Assembly: GCA_964653435.1 (NCBI GenBank)
Contig: CAZZFA010000046.1
Location: 1 to 42,531, forward strand
DNA: 42,531 nt
Source of the DNA: CAZMVY01 sp964653435
GTDB lineage: Bacteria; Planctomycetota; Phycisphaerae; UBA1845; PWPN01
Reading direction: 5' to 3'
The translations under genes and the position numbers were made by a program. The notes below the pieces were generated by a model. The model made no database searches. It worked only from the letters and a program-made list of their open reading frames with translations, and was not told the origin of the DNA. Within the stretch, counting starts at the first letter, position 1. Every line of letters begins with the position of its first letter. Shown here piece after piece: positions 25,895-33,799 of this stretch.

Positions 25895-26944
25895 AAAGAC
25901 CCGTACGCGGTCCAGCGGGCTGATGATCATACGCACTTTCCCGCGAATCCGCTCGGCCGGCACGAAGCTGACTCGGAGGCGCATGTCCGCCTCCTGCCGA
26001 TCACGGGGAGCGCGAATGTGAACCAGCGACGGGTAGATGAAGAACTCATTCTCCTTCACCACGATGTCCAGGGCCTTGGGAAGGACCGCCGGGGCCAGGA
26101 GACCCCGGCCCTGGGCGGGAGGCTTGCCGTTCACGGTAAGCCGCCCGTCCTCACAGACCACATGGTCGCCCGGGCCCGCGAGGATCCGATCGATCAGCAC
26201 GCCGCCCACGATGTACCACCCCCCGCCGCCGTGCGCACGGCCGTGGTTGTCGATCCAGTAGCTCACAATGTCGCCGGGGGCGTAGCCGTGCCGGTTCCAC
26301 CGTCCGTCAAGAAGAAGCACGTCGCCCGCCTGCAAGAAGGTGCTTCGAGTATCGGCCGTAAGCTGTTCCACCTGCGCAAAGCCGCCCAGGAGCCACGTCG
26401 CACCGCGGTACGGCCCCAGAGCCAGGGCGACGAAGACCACAAGGCTCGTGGCAACGGCGGTCATCCGCCGCACGTAGCCCGCCCGGTGAAAAATGCAGTC
26501 CGTGACGGCGTAGGCGTGAACGCTCAGCGCAATCGCCGTGAAGAACATCCAGGCGGACGACATGAAGAGCACCGAGGCGACGAGGGCCAGCAGGTATCCG
26601 GCGAGGATGCACCAGCCGCGGCGACGGCGGTGGGACACGATCTGGCCGAGGCCCGGAATGATCGAGGCGCCGACCCAGAAGATGCGCTCGGCCGGCGGGA
26701 CTTCCTCCGGCGACCGGGCGCCGGCCCAATAGCCTCGACGCAACAGTCGATCCCATAGGTCGGCGAGGCGCTCGGTGAAGAGCGTGCGGCGCTGCCAGCG
26801 GAGGCGGAGCCGCCGCCAGCGGGCCCAGCGGTCGCCGGCGCGATACGGCGTGACGTCGACGCCGTCCAGGGAGAGCCGGCTCGTGCAGCGGGCGCAGAGC
26901 TGAAGGCCGGGCAGGTTCTGAAAGCCGCAACTTGGGCACTGCAT
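25892..26944 (-). CDS. Zinc-ribbon membrane protein with S26-like domain
   Basis: A 350-residue protein. Residues 1-25 form a zinc ribbon (CPSCGFQNLPGLQLCARC). Three or four hydrophobic segments at about 85-190 follow. The C-terminal half resembles a type I signal peptidase (S26/LepB) fold: LQAGDVLLLDGR and LIDRILAGPGDHVVCEDGRLTVNGK. The nucleophile motif SMxP is missing, and the catalytic lysine of the usual KRVIGLPGD is an aspartate (IDRILAGPGD). It is therefore probably an inactive relative or needs another mechanism. ATG at 26944 has GGGAG 8 bp upstream. The stop TAG is the first triplet of the dispersed repeat. Confidence 0.7.
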   Translation of the reverse strand: MQCPSCGFQNLPGLQLCARCTSRLSLDGVDVTPYRAGDRWARWRRLRLRWQRRTLFTERLADLWDRLLRRGYWAGARSPEEVPPAERIFWVGASIIPGLGQIVSHRRRRGWCILAGYLLALVASVLFMSSAWMFFTAIALSVHAYAVTDCIFHRAGYVRRMTAVATSLVVFVALALGPYRGATWLLGGFAQVEQLTADTRSTFLQAGDVLLLDGRWNRHGYAPGDIVSYWIDNHGRAHGGGGWYIVGGVLIDRILAGPGDHVVCEDGRLTVNGKPPAQGRGLLAPAVLPKALDIVVKENEFFIYPSLVHIRAPRDRQEADMRLRVSFVPAERIRGKVRMIISPLDRVRVF

Positions 26945-27017
26945 CAATCGGGCTCCCGACGCCATCTGCGGACACGCGGCCGCCGCTGGAGGCGCCTTCT
27001 ACTTCCACCCCCCCTGC

Positions 27018-27037
27018 CCCCCCTTATGAAAGGGGGG
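27018..27037. repeat. Perfect 8-bp hairpin, CCCCCCTT/AAGGGGGG
   Basis: CCCCCCTT at 27018-27025 pairs with AAGGGGGG at 27030-27037 around a 4-base loop, in the gap between the DUF2997 gene and the S26-like gene. There is no U tract on either strand, so it is more likely a dispersed hairpin than a terminator. Confidence 0.7.
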
Positions 27038-27079
27038 AGGCGGCGGGCGCTTGCTTGCGCTGCGCGTTCTGTTCGCGGC

Positions 27080-27283
27080 TCACCGACGGCGCTGTTTCGC
27101 CTGGATGCGGACGGCCCCGTCCTGCTCGTAGTATTCCGCCGTCCGTTCCCGGGACTTCTCCTTGCCGATGATCTCGACCAGCAGGTCGGCGTAGTTCATA
27201 CACGGCTGACCGCTGACGCCCTTGACGAGCACCTTGACTTGGCCGTCCGGGCGGATCTCGATCTGGAATTCCGGCTGATCCAC
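27080..27283 (-). CDS. DUF2997 family protein
   Basis: A 67-residue protein with the DUF2997 pattern: an N-terminal beta hairpin (QIEIRPDGQVKVLVKGVSG), a single cysteine in QPCMNYADLL and a C-terminal EYYEQD stretch. The family's function is unknown. GTG at 27283 has GGAGGTGA 6 bp upstream and lies 4 bp after the DUF1257 stop, so the two are surely co-transcribed. It is the last gene of the PflX/AAA cluster. Confidence 0.85.
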   Translation of the reverse strand: MDQPEFQIEIRPDGQVKVLVKGVSGQPCMNYADLLVEIIGKEKSRERTAEYYEQDGAVRIQAKQRRR

Positions 27284-27287
27284 GGCG

Positions 27288-27746
27288 TCACCTCCCCGCC
27301 CGACGGATGTGAAGCTTGATGGTCCCGTCCGTGGCGACCTCTTCTCCGGCTACGGTGAACCGGCGGGCCTTCAGCTCCGAGACGACCTTGTGATACGTGT
27401 ACTGCTGAACGATGCGTGCGCTGATCTCGCGGGCGATCTTGCGAAGCTGATTGTCCGTACAGCCCTCGCCGGAGACGCAAATCCGGCACGTCCCGCGTTC
27501 ATCGCGGCCGACCTCCACCTGCACGTCACCCCTGTCGGCCGTGACCATCTCGCCGCGGGACATGTGCTCCTCAAGGACCTCGCTGTTGTCGATGGTTTCC
27601 TCGATGCGGTTTCGGGTGCGGATGACAGGCTCGCCGGTGGATTTCGCCAGGCTGAATCCCATCGAGGCGAGGGCCCCGACGACGGCCGCGGAAACGACCG
27701 GCCACGAGCCGATTACCAGGGGCGTCAGGACACAAATGGCACTCAT
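27288..27746 (-). CDS. DUF1257 / Ycf35 family protein
   Basis: A 152-residue protein resembling DUF1257, named Ycf35 in cyanobacteria and plastids. The N terminus is hydrophobic (PLVIGSWPVVSAAVVGALA). The middle is an acidic beta-rich part with C93 and C98 (RICVSGEGC). The C terminus has QQYTYHKVVSELKARRFTV and DGTIKLHIRR, typical of the family. Function is unknown. ATG at 27746 has AAGGAG 8 bp upstream. Neighbours on either side are DUF2997 and a Ycf46-like AAA ATPase, a pairing also known from photosynthetic lineages, though nothing photosynthetic is seen here. Confidence 0.8.
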   Translation of the reverse strand: MSAICVLTPLVIGSWPVVSAAVVGALASMGFSLAKSTGEPVIRTRNRIEETIDNSEVLEEHMSRGEMVTADRGDVQVEVGRDERGTCRICVSGEGCTDNQLRKIAREISARIVQQYTYHKVVSELKARRFTVAGEEVATDGTIKLHIRRAGR

Positions 27747-27764
27747 TGGGGGACTCCTTATCGG

Positions 27765-27845
27765 GTACTCGGTTACTCCGGCACGCGATTGCCGGGTTAC
27801 TGCGTCGTTCGGTTGCTCGGTCGCTCGGTTCGGCCATTCGTCGTT
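27765..27845. repeat. Degenerate 8-bp tandem repeat
   Basis: Read on the minus strand, units such as GAACCGAG, CGACCGAG, CAACCGAA, TAACCGAG follow each other with a period of 8 bp. They fill almost the whole gap between the AAA ATPase and DUF1257 genes and stop just before the Shine-Dalgarno of the latter. Confidence 0.65.
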
Positions 27846-27848
27846 CCG

Positions 27849-29420
27849 CTATTCGAGTTCCAGCTTCCGGCGGTCGCGTTGGGAGATCAGGGCGGGCTTG
27901 AGCGACGCATTGCGGGCCCGGCCCTCCGCCCAGGCGCGGATCGCCTCGATCTGGTCGCTCATGGTCCGTGAGAGCGGCACGGTTTCCTTGAGCGCCTGCA
28001 GGATCGCCTCGGTGTTCAGATCGGTCCGGGCATAGAAGACATCGTAGAGGGCGCTGATTACGGCCTGCTCGATTTCCGCGCCGCTGAAGCCGGCGGAGGC
28101 CGCCGCCAGCGCGCCGAGATCGAACCCGGCCGGATCGCGCCCGCGCCGTTCGATGTGGATGCGGAAGATGTCCTGACGTTCCGCCTCCGTAGGCAGATCG
28201 ACGAAGAAGATCTCGTCGAAGCGCCCCTTCCGCAGCAGCTCGGGCGGAAGATTCGAGATATCGTTCGCCGTGGCCACGACAAAGACCGGGCTGATCTTCT
28301 CGCTCAGCCAGGTAAGGAACGTTCCCATGACACGGGCCGTCGTGCCCGCATCGGTCGCACCGGAGGCCTGTGCGCCGGCGAAGGCCTTGTCGATCTCGTC
28401 GGCCCACAAAACGGTCGGAGCGACGCTCTCGGCCACCTGGATGGCCCGGCGAACGTTCTGCTCGCTCGAGCCGACGAGGCTGCCGAACATGCGGCCCATG
28501 TCGAACCGCAACAGCGGGAGCTTCCAGAGGCGGCTGACGGCCTTGGCGCAGAGGCTCTTGCCGCAGCCCTGGACACCAACGAGGAGCACGCCCTTAGGGG
28601 CGGGCAGGCCGAAGTCGCGGGCGCGATCCGTGAAGGCCTGTGTTCGCTTCTCGAGCCACTCGCGGAGGGCATCGAGGCCGCCGACCTGGCGGAAGTCCTC
28701 CACGGCGTCGTAGTACTCCAGCAGACCGCTCTTGCGGATGATCTGCTGCTTCTCGGCGAAGACGCAGCTCACATCCTCGCCGGAGAGGCGGCCGTCGTTT
28801 ACCAGCGTCTTGGCGAAGACGTTCTCGGCCTCCTTGACCGTCAGGCCGAGGGCGGCCTTGAGGAGCTGCTCGCGCCCGGACTCGTCGAGGTCGATGCGGA
28901 TCTTCGGGTTGTCCTTGAACTGCTCGGTGATGCGGTCGAGCAACTGGCCGAGTTCGGGCAGGCCGGGGAGCGTAAAGTCGAGGACGGTGATGTCCTTCTC
29001 CAGTTCGGGGGCCATCTGCAGGACCGGCGCGGTGATGACGAGCGTCTTGTAGCTGTTGTTCAGCGCGATCGCGACCTCGCGGAGCTTGCGGACGATGGGG
29101 ATGTTGCAGGTGGTCTGCGTCGTCATGAAGAAGTGGAAGTCCTTGAAGACGTAGATGGCCGGGTCGTTGTGCTGGATGACGGTGTCGAGGGCCTGGAGGG
29201 GATCGGCCGGCCCGCGCGACTTGGTCGGCATCTCGCTGCTGACGTCGCCGCTCATCATGCCGCTGGTGACGGACCACGTGAGGACGTTCTTGTTGCGTTT
29301 GCGGGCAATCGCGCGAATGCCGCGCTCCACGCGATCCTCCTCCCACGTGATCACGTAAATGATCGGGTAGCGGGCCCGAATCAGCACATCCAGTTCGGCC
29401 AGGGCATCCTGCTGTGCCAT
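27849..29420 (-). CDS. Ycf46-like AAA+ ATPase
   Basis: A 523-residue protein. The first 240 residues form a degenerate helicase-like alpha/beta domain that opens with LIRARYPIIYVITWEED. The C-terminal part is a complete AAA module: Walker A GVQGCGKS at 282-289, Walker B VLWADEID at 337-344, sensor ATAND and RKGRFDE. This two-part layout is that of Ycf46 from cyanobacteria and plastids, which is linked to CO2 or photosynthesis regulation there; here its role is unknown. ATG at 29420 overlaps the TGA of the small gene before it. It probably remodels a client made by the adjacent genes. Confidence 0.87.
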   Translation of the reverse strand: MAQQDALAELDVLIRARYPIIYVITWEEDRVERGIRAIARKRNKNVLTWSVTSGMMSGDVSSEMPTKSRGPADPLQALDTVIQHNDPAIYVFKDFHFFMTTQTTCNIPIVRKLREVAIALNNSYKTLVITAPVLQMAPELEKDITVLDFTLPGLPELGQLLDRITEQFKDNPKIRIDLDESGREQLLKAALGLTVKEAENVFAKTLVNDGRLSGEDVSCVFAEKQQIIRKSGLLEYYDAVEDFRQVGGLDALREWLEKRTQAFTDRARDFGLPAPKGVLLVGVQGCGKSLCAKAVSRLWKLPLLRFDMGRMFGSLVGSSEQNVRRAIQVAESVAPTVLWADEIDKAFAGAQASGATDAGTTARVMGTFLTWLSEKISPVFVVATANDISNLPPELLRKGRFDEIFFVDLPTEAERQDIFRIHIERRGRDPAGFDLGALAAASAGFSGAEIEQAVISALYDVFYARTDLNTEAILQALKETVPLSRTMSDQIEAIRAWAEGRARNASLKPALISQRDRRKLELE

Positions 29421-29620
29421 CAGCGTGAGTCCTTTTGCGTAAGCGAGGGCCTCTCGCGGCACAGGGCCCGGCGCCGGCGCATGGCCCGATCGTCCGGGTT
29501 GACCACCAGCGCAACCTCGATCAGGTCCGCATCGAGGTCGTGAAAGTAGAGGCGGCCATCCGGCCCGATACTGACCTCCACTTCCTGCGATAGAGGCGGC
29601 CCCGGCGGTAACGAATCCAT
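29420..29620 (-). CDS. Small conserved-position protein in AAA operon
   Basis: A 66-residue protein. It starts with a Pro-rich stretch, then a beta-strand pair (VEVSIGPDGRLYFHDLD) that resembles the strand pattern of the DUF2997 partner, then a short helix and a basic tail. It begins 4 bp after the radical SAM stop and its stop overlaps the AAA start as ATGA. Family not recognised. Coupling to both neighbours argues it is a real component. Confidence 0.7.
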   Translation of the reverse strand: MDSLPPGPPLSQEVEVSIGPDGRLYFHDLDADLIEVALVVNPDDRAMRRRRALCRERPSLTQKDSR

Positions 29621-29624
29621 GTGC

Positions 29625-30494
29625 CTACTCCACCAGATTCAACCCAAGGCGGCGGCAGCGTTCTTCGGCGCGGGCCGCCTCCGCGGCCGGCACCGTGCCG
29701 CCGAGGACCGGATCGCGCATCGCCGGCGGACCCGGGACGTAGCTGCTCATCAGGTGGAACCGCACGCCCGGCAGGTTCGCCGCCACCCAACGAACCGTCG
29801 GCTCGAAGCAACAGCGCTCATGCCCCGGCATGAGCAGGTGCCGCACGAGCAGACGCTGCGGCCCTGTGGCGTAGATCTCCCGGAGGTTGCGACGCAGCAC
29901 CCGCAGGTACCGCGGCACGCCGGCCAGCGCGGCCGCACATGCGTCCGCGCCGAACTTGAGATCCACCACGTACAGATCGAACAGCCCATCGACCAACTCG
30001 CGACACTCGCGAGTGAAGTACCCGTTCGTGTTCAGCAGCCACGGCGTATCGGCCCGCAGACGCCGGCGAGCCTCGACGAGCGCCGGGGCATGCAGGCTCG
30101 GCTCGCCGCCGACCCAGTTGATCCACCGGACGGCCGGAGCCGCCGCATCGATCCGCCCGATCATCTCGGGCGTCAGCAGGTCCATTCCATCGTCCGCCCG
30201 ATAACATCGTGGCGCCTGCGTGCAGAACCGGCAGCGGAAGTTGCATCCGCCGAGATACACCATCAGGGCCGGGGACAGATCGAGCTCTTCGGCCAGGCTC
30301 ACATAACAGCGAAAGACGCGCGAAGAGTCCGCCACCCCGCACCGCCCTTGACGCCCGGCCCGACGGAAAGCCCCGCAACGCAACTCGCAAAGTTCACACG
30401 GCGAGTCCAGGCTTGCGGGGCGGGTTTCCGACGACATAGTCGGCGGCGAGTGAGCGGTCGATCCTCGCGTTTCGGCTCCCATGACAGCCCGCAT
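29625..30494 (-). CDS. PflX-like radical SAM protein
   Basis: A 289-residue radical SAM enzyme like COG1313/PflX, a relative of glycyl-radical activases. N-terminal CELCELRCGAFRR with a later GRCGV gives the extra Cys set typical of the family. The SAM cluster motif is GGCNFRCRFC (CX3CX2C), followed by GGEPSLH. Its substrate is unknown; no glycyl-radical enzyme is encoded in the window. I chose ATG 30494 because GAGGTGG lies just upstream. ATG 30437 is also possible but has no ribosome-binding site. It is the first gene of the five-gene cluster. Confidence 0.82.
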   Translation of the reverse strand: MRAVMGAETRGSTAHSPPTMSSETRPASLDSPCELCELRCGAFRRAGRQGRCGVADSSRVFRCYVSLAEELDLSPALMVYLGGCNFRCRFCTQAPRCYRADDGMDLLTPEMIGRIDAAAPAVRWINWVGGEPSLHAPALVEARRRLRADTPWLLNTNGYFTRECRELVDGLFDLYVVDLKFGADACAAALAGVPRYLRVLRRNLREIYATGPQRLLVRHLLMPGHERCCFEPTVRWVAANLPGVRFHLMSSYVPGPPAMRDPVLGGTVPAAEAARAEERCRRLGLNLVE

Positions 30495-30561
30495 CGATCC
30501 CACCTCATCACAGAGACGGCATCGCCGAGTCTGTGTTAATGGCGAGCCGGCGGCGACCTTG

Positions 30562-30567
30562 TATAAT
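30562..30567 (+). promoter_or_regulatory. -10 box, leaderless start
   Basis: TATAAT, a perfect -10 consensus, lies 8 bp before the ATG of the phosphodiesterase gene. Transcription would begin about where translation does, and no Shine-Dalgarno is present. No good -35 hexamer is seen. Confidence 0.65.
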
Positions 30568-30575
30568 GCCCCCTC

Positions 30576-31400
30576 ATGAAGCCGTTACTTTATATCCTCC
30601 TGTTGGGTTCCCCACTCATGTGTACCTCCTGTACGACAGGCGGCCCGGGACACGCCGAGCCTCGCGTACTGGTCATTGCCCATCGGGGCAACTCGAGCGA
30701 GGCGCCGGAAAACACGCTGGCCGCGTTCCGGCAGGCCGCCGCGATGAGGGTCGACTACGTGGAACTGGACGCCCGGCCCTCCGCGGACGGCACGCTCTAC
30801 GTGCTGCACGACAAGACGCTCGACCGCACGACCAACGCCGTGCGTGTGATCGGCCGGGCGAAGGTCGCGATACGGGATCTCCACGACGGGCAGATCAACG
30901 AACTCGACGCCGGATCGTGGTTCGACGAGCGGTACGCGGGCGAACGGGTGCCGACGCTGGCAGCGGCACTGGATGCGATTCAGGCGAAGTCGCGGACGCT
31001 GCTGGAGCACAAGGACGGGCCGGCCGAGGCGTACGCGCGCCTGTTGCGAGACAAGAGACTTGTCAACAAGCTGATCGTGCAGAGTTTCGACTGGAACTTC
31101 CTGGCGGACCTGCACAGGCTCGAACCCTCCCAGACGCTCGCGGCGCTGGGCGACAAGGAGCTGACGCAGGAGAAGTGGGCGAAACTGCCGGCCACAGGGG
31201 CACGGATCGTGGCGTGGGCGTACAAGGACCTTCCCGCCGAACAGATCACCCGGCTCCATCAGCACAAATACAAGGTGTTTGCCTGGACCGTCGACGAGCC
31301 GGCGGACTGGCAGCGGCTGGTATCGGACGGGATTGACGGCATCATCACGAACCGGCCGGCGGCCCTGAAGGCGTGGCTCGCGCAGCGGGCGAAGAGATGA
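30576..31400 (+). CDS. Glycerophosphodiester phosphodiesterase, exported
   Basis: A 274-residue GDPD-family TIM barrel that hydrolyses glycerophosphodiesters to glycerol 3-phosphate and an alcohol. The active-site set is AHRGNSSEAPENT (H36, R37), E63 and D65 in VELDAR and H78 in VLHDKTLD. The N terminus is a signal sequence with two cysteines (C16, C19), so it may be a lipoprotein, acting outside the cytoplasm. ATG at 30576 lacks a Shine-Dalgarno but sits right after TATAAT, consistent with a leaderless mRNA. Its start faces away from the radical SAM gene. Confidence 0.9.
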   Translation: MKPLLYILLLGSPLMCTSCTTGGPGHAEPRVLVIAHRGNSSEAPENTLAAFRQAAAMRVDYVELDARPSADGTLYVLHDKTLDRTTNAVRVIGRAKVAIRDLHDGQINELDAGSWFDERYAGERVPTLAAALDAIQAKSRTLLEHKDGPAEAYARLLRDKRLVNKLIVQSFDWNFLADLHRLEPSQTLAALGDKELTQEKWAKLPATGARIVAWAYKDLPAEQITRLHQHKYKVFAWTVDEPADWQRLVSDGIDGIITNRPAALKAWLAQRAKR

Positions 31401-31551
31401 CGCACGCGGGAAGATACGAAACTGCGACCCCCGCGCAGCGTATACGTCTCGCGATTGTCCGAAAGCCGGGACCCGGACGCCGATGAATACTGTGGGGGCG
31501 GCCCGACGCGCACATCGCGTACGGCGATCGAATCGTCCGAAGGAGGCACTC

Positions 31552-32748
31552 ATGGACCTCAACTCCGGTGAGCTGGCGTCGCTCTACCGCAACGAGCTGC
31601 TGAAGAACGTGATCCCATTCTGGGAGAGACACTCGCTCGACCGCGAGTGCGGCGGCTACTTCACCTGTCTGGAGCGCAACGGCAACGTCTACGACACGGA
31701 CAAGTTCACCTGGCTGCAGGGGCGGCAGGTGTGGTGCTTCTCCATGTTCTACCGGTACCTGGAGCGGCGGCCGGAGTGGCTCGAGATCGCCCGGTGCGGG
31801 GCGGAGTTTCTCAAGAAGCACGGGCGCGACGAGGAAGGCAACTGGTACTTCTCGCTCACGCGCGACGGCCGGCCGCTCATCCAGCCGTATAACTGGTTCA
31901 GCGACGCGTTCGCGGCGATGGGCTTCGGCCAGTACGCCCTCGCCTCCGGCGACGAGGAGGCGAAGGCCATCGCCCTCGCGACGTTCGCGAACCTCCTGCG
32001 GCGGCGGGAGTGCCCCAAGGGCAGGTACACGAAGGCGTACCCGGGCACGCGGCCGCTGCGGTCGATGGCGTTCCCGATGATCCTGGTGAACCTCTGCCTG
32101 GAGCTGGAAGGCATCCTGCCGGACGACGAGCTTCAACGGCATCTCGACAACGCGATCCGCGAGATCATGACGCTGCACTACGACCCGCAGCGCCGGATCA
32201 CGTTCGACAACGTCGCGCCGGACGGCTCGCACGTGGACTGCTTCGAGGGGCGGCTCATCCTGCCGGGGCACGGGATCGAGGCGATGTGGTTCACGATGGA
32301 CGCGATCCGCCGGCGCGGCGGCGATGCGTCGATCATCGAAAAGGCCGTCGAGGTGATCCTCAACCTCGTCGAGTACGGCTGGGATGAGAGGTACGGGGGC
32401 ATCGTCTACTACCGGGACATCGAGGGCCATCCGCCGGAGAAGCTCGAGTGGGACCAGAAGCTCTGGTGGGTACACGTTGAGACGCTCGTCGCGCTGGCGC
32501 TGTCGTACTCCATGACCGGCCGCCGGGAGTGCCGGCAGTGGTACGGGAAGGTGCACGAGTACACCTGGCAGCACTTCCCCGATCCGGCATACGGCGAGTG
32601 GTTCGGCTATCTGAACCGCCGCGGCGAGCCGCACCTCGAGTGCAAGGGCGGGAAATGGAAGGGCTGCTTCCACGTCCCGCGGGCGCTGTACCGCTGCTAC
32701 CGCGAGTTCGACAAGCTGAAGGAGCGGGAGGCGACCTCGCGGGCGTGA
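31552..32748 (+). CDS. N-acylglucosamine 2-epimerase (AGE) family
   Basis: A 398-residue alpha6/alpha6-barrel enzyme of the AGE/cellobiose epimerase superfamily, which interconverts sugars at C2 or between aldose and ketose. The catalytic histidines are in GHGIEAMWF and WWVHVETLVAL. The sequence is closest in pattern to N-acetylglucosamine 2-epimerase, but a mannose or cellobiose epimerase is not excluded. ATG at 31552 has AAGGAGG 6 bp upstream. The frame opens at 31483, but the added segment is Arg-rich. Possible substrate supply is the symporter at 34067-35857. Confidence 0.88.
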   Translation: MDLNSGELASLYRNELLKNVIPFWERHSLDRECGGYFTCLERNGNVYDTDKFTWLQGRQVWCFSMFYRYLERRPEWLEIARCGAEFLKKHGRDEEGNWYFSLTRDGRPLIQPYNWFSDAFAAMGFGQYALASGDEEAKAIALATFANLLRRRECPKGRYTKAYPGTRPLRSMAFPMILVNLCLELEGILPDDELQRHLDNAIREIMTLHYDPQRRITFDNVAPDGSHVDCFEGRLILPGHGIEAMWFTMDAIRRRGGDASIIEKAVEVILNLVEYGWDERYGGIVYYRDIEGHPPEKLEWDQKLWWVHVETLVALALSYSMTGRRECRQWYGKVHEYTWQHFPDPAYGEWFGYLNRRGEPHLECKGGKWKGCFHVPRALYRCYREFDKLKEREATSRA

Positions 32749-32952
32749 GTGCAGGTCGTAGGGCCCGCCGTGCGGACGGAATGCCTCGTTGGGCGCGGGC
32801 TTCCGTTCACGTTGCATCCGCGGAGCGGACCCTGCTCGCTCAACGGCTCGGCGGCCGAACAGGATCAGCTTCGAGGCAAGGGGCTTTTCGCAGGAGTTGA
32901 GGGGGGAGCCGGTGGCTCGGACGCGCCGGCAGTTGGACAAGGACGAACGGTA

Positions 32953-32978
32953 ACGTCCCGTCGCCCGAGGTGGGACGT
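32953..32978. repeat. Inverted repeat ACGTCCC-N12-GGGACGT
   Basis: A perfect 7-bp inverted repeat at 32953-32959 and 32972-32978, in the gap before the promoter-like sequence at 33000. It could be an operator for the small gene block or part of the end of the epimerase mRNA. There is no U tract. Confidence 0.5.
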
Positions 32979-32999
32979 CCGCGGAAGCGAGATACCTCG

Positions 33000-33028
33000 T
33001 TGACCCGGGGGCCCCTCTTCGCTAGCAT
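33000..33028 (+). promoter_or_regulatory. Promoter for the small gene block, leaderless
   Basis: TTGACC at 33000-33005 and TAGCAT at 33023-33028 are separated by 17 bp. The GTG at 33036 is only 7 bp after the -10 box, so the predicted transcript would start at, or one base before, the start codon. Confidence 0.55.
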
Positions 33029-33035
33029 CGACAGG

Positions 33036-33257
33036 GTGACGACACTCAGCGTCGAGTGCCCGGATGCCCTGGCGGGCCGCCTGGAGCATCTCGTCCGCGA
33101 AGGATGGGTGGCGGACCCCGACCAAGCGACCGTGGGGGTTCCGCGCCGGCTGCTCGACTTCCGCCGGCCCGAACCGATCGAGAACCGGATTCTCGCCGAC
33201 GTCGAGTGGGGGCTGCGTGGCGGAGAGCGCGAGATCGGTCGTCGCGGCGCCCAGTGA
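33036..33257 (+). CDS. Ribbon-helix-helix-like antitoxin
   Basis: A 73-residue protein. The N terminus TTLSVECPDALAGRLEHLVREGW reads as the short strand and first helix of a CopG/ParD-like ribbon-helix-helix unit. The C terminus (ENRILADVEWGLRGG) resembles the toxin-binding tail of such antitoxins. GTG at 33036 is chosen from that alignment and the promoter position. No PIN or RelE toxin follows; DUF4160 and DUF2442 proteins come next instead. It may be an orphan or degenerate antitoxin. Confidence 0.55.
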   Translation: MTTLSVECPDALAGRLEHLVREGWVADPDQATVGVPRRLLDFRRPEPIENRILADVEWGLRGGEREIGRRGAQ

Positions 33258-33271
33258 AGGATAATGAGCGG

Positions 33272-33538
33272 ATGCCGACCATATCCATGTTCTACGGCAT
33301 TATCATCCGCCTCTACTTCGCGCCGGGCGAGCACAACCCGCCGCATTTTCACGCGTACTACGGCGAGTCCAAGGCGTCCGTTGACATCCGCACCGGAGAG
33401 ATCATCGAGGGCTCCCTTCCGCCACGGCAACGGAGACTCGTCCAGGCGTGGGCAGAACTCCATCAGGAGGAACTGATGGCAGATTGGAACCTGGTGATGA
33501 ATGGCGAGGACCCGTTCAGGATTCAGCCCCTCCAGTAG
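33272..33538 (+). CDS. DUF4160 family protein
   Basis: An 88-residue protein with the DUF4160 pattern: MFYGIIIRLYFAPGEHNPPHFHAYY, a His-rich strand pair, then TGEIIEGSLPPRQRRLVQAWAELHQEEL and a C-terminal tail. The family is typically found beside DUF2442 and behaves like one half of a toxin-antitoxin pair; its biochemical activity is unsettled. ATG at 33272 starts the conserved part. It lies 14 bp after the antitoxin-like gene and 9 bp before the DUF2442 gene. Confidence 0.85.
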   Translation: MPTISMFYGIIIRLYFAPGEHNPPHFHAYYGESKASVDIRTGEIIEGSLPPRQRRLVQAWAELHQEELMADWNLVMNGEDPFRIQPLQ

Positions 33539-33547
33539 GAGTTCCCA

Positions 33548-33799
33548 GTGTACCCGGCAATCGTCAATGTCCGTCCGAACGAGGACTTCTCTCTCACCGT
33601 CGTCTTCGAAGACGGCGTCCAAGGTCTTCTCGACATGAAGCCTTATCTGGACTTCGGCGTGTTCAAGAAGATCAAGAGCCTCGACCAGTTCAACCGGGTG
33701 CGGATCGCATTTGACACAGTGGAATGGGAGGCGGGGGTAGACCTCGACCCGGAGTTCGTCCGCGCCAAGTGCAGAATTGTCGAGGCGGGACAGCGTTAG
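33548..33799 (+). CDS. DUF2442 family protein
   Basis: An 83-residue beta-rich protein of the DUF2442 type, with VRPNEDFSLTVVFEDGVQGLLDMKPYL, then FNRVRIAFDTVEWEAGVDLDPEF. GTG at 33548 has AGGAG 6 bp upstream. It forms a two-gene unit with the DUF4160 gene and could act as its antitoxin. Its TAG stop is the first triplet of the dispersed repeat that follows. Confidence 0.87.
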   Translation: MYPAIVNVRPNEDFSLTVVFEDGVQGLLDMKPYLDFGVFKKIKSLDQFNRVRIAFDTVEWEAGVDLDPEFVRAKCRIVEAGQR

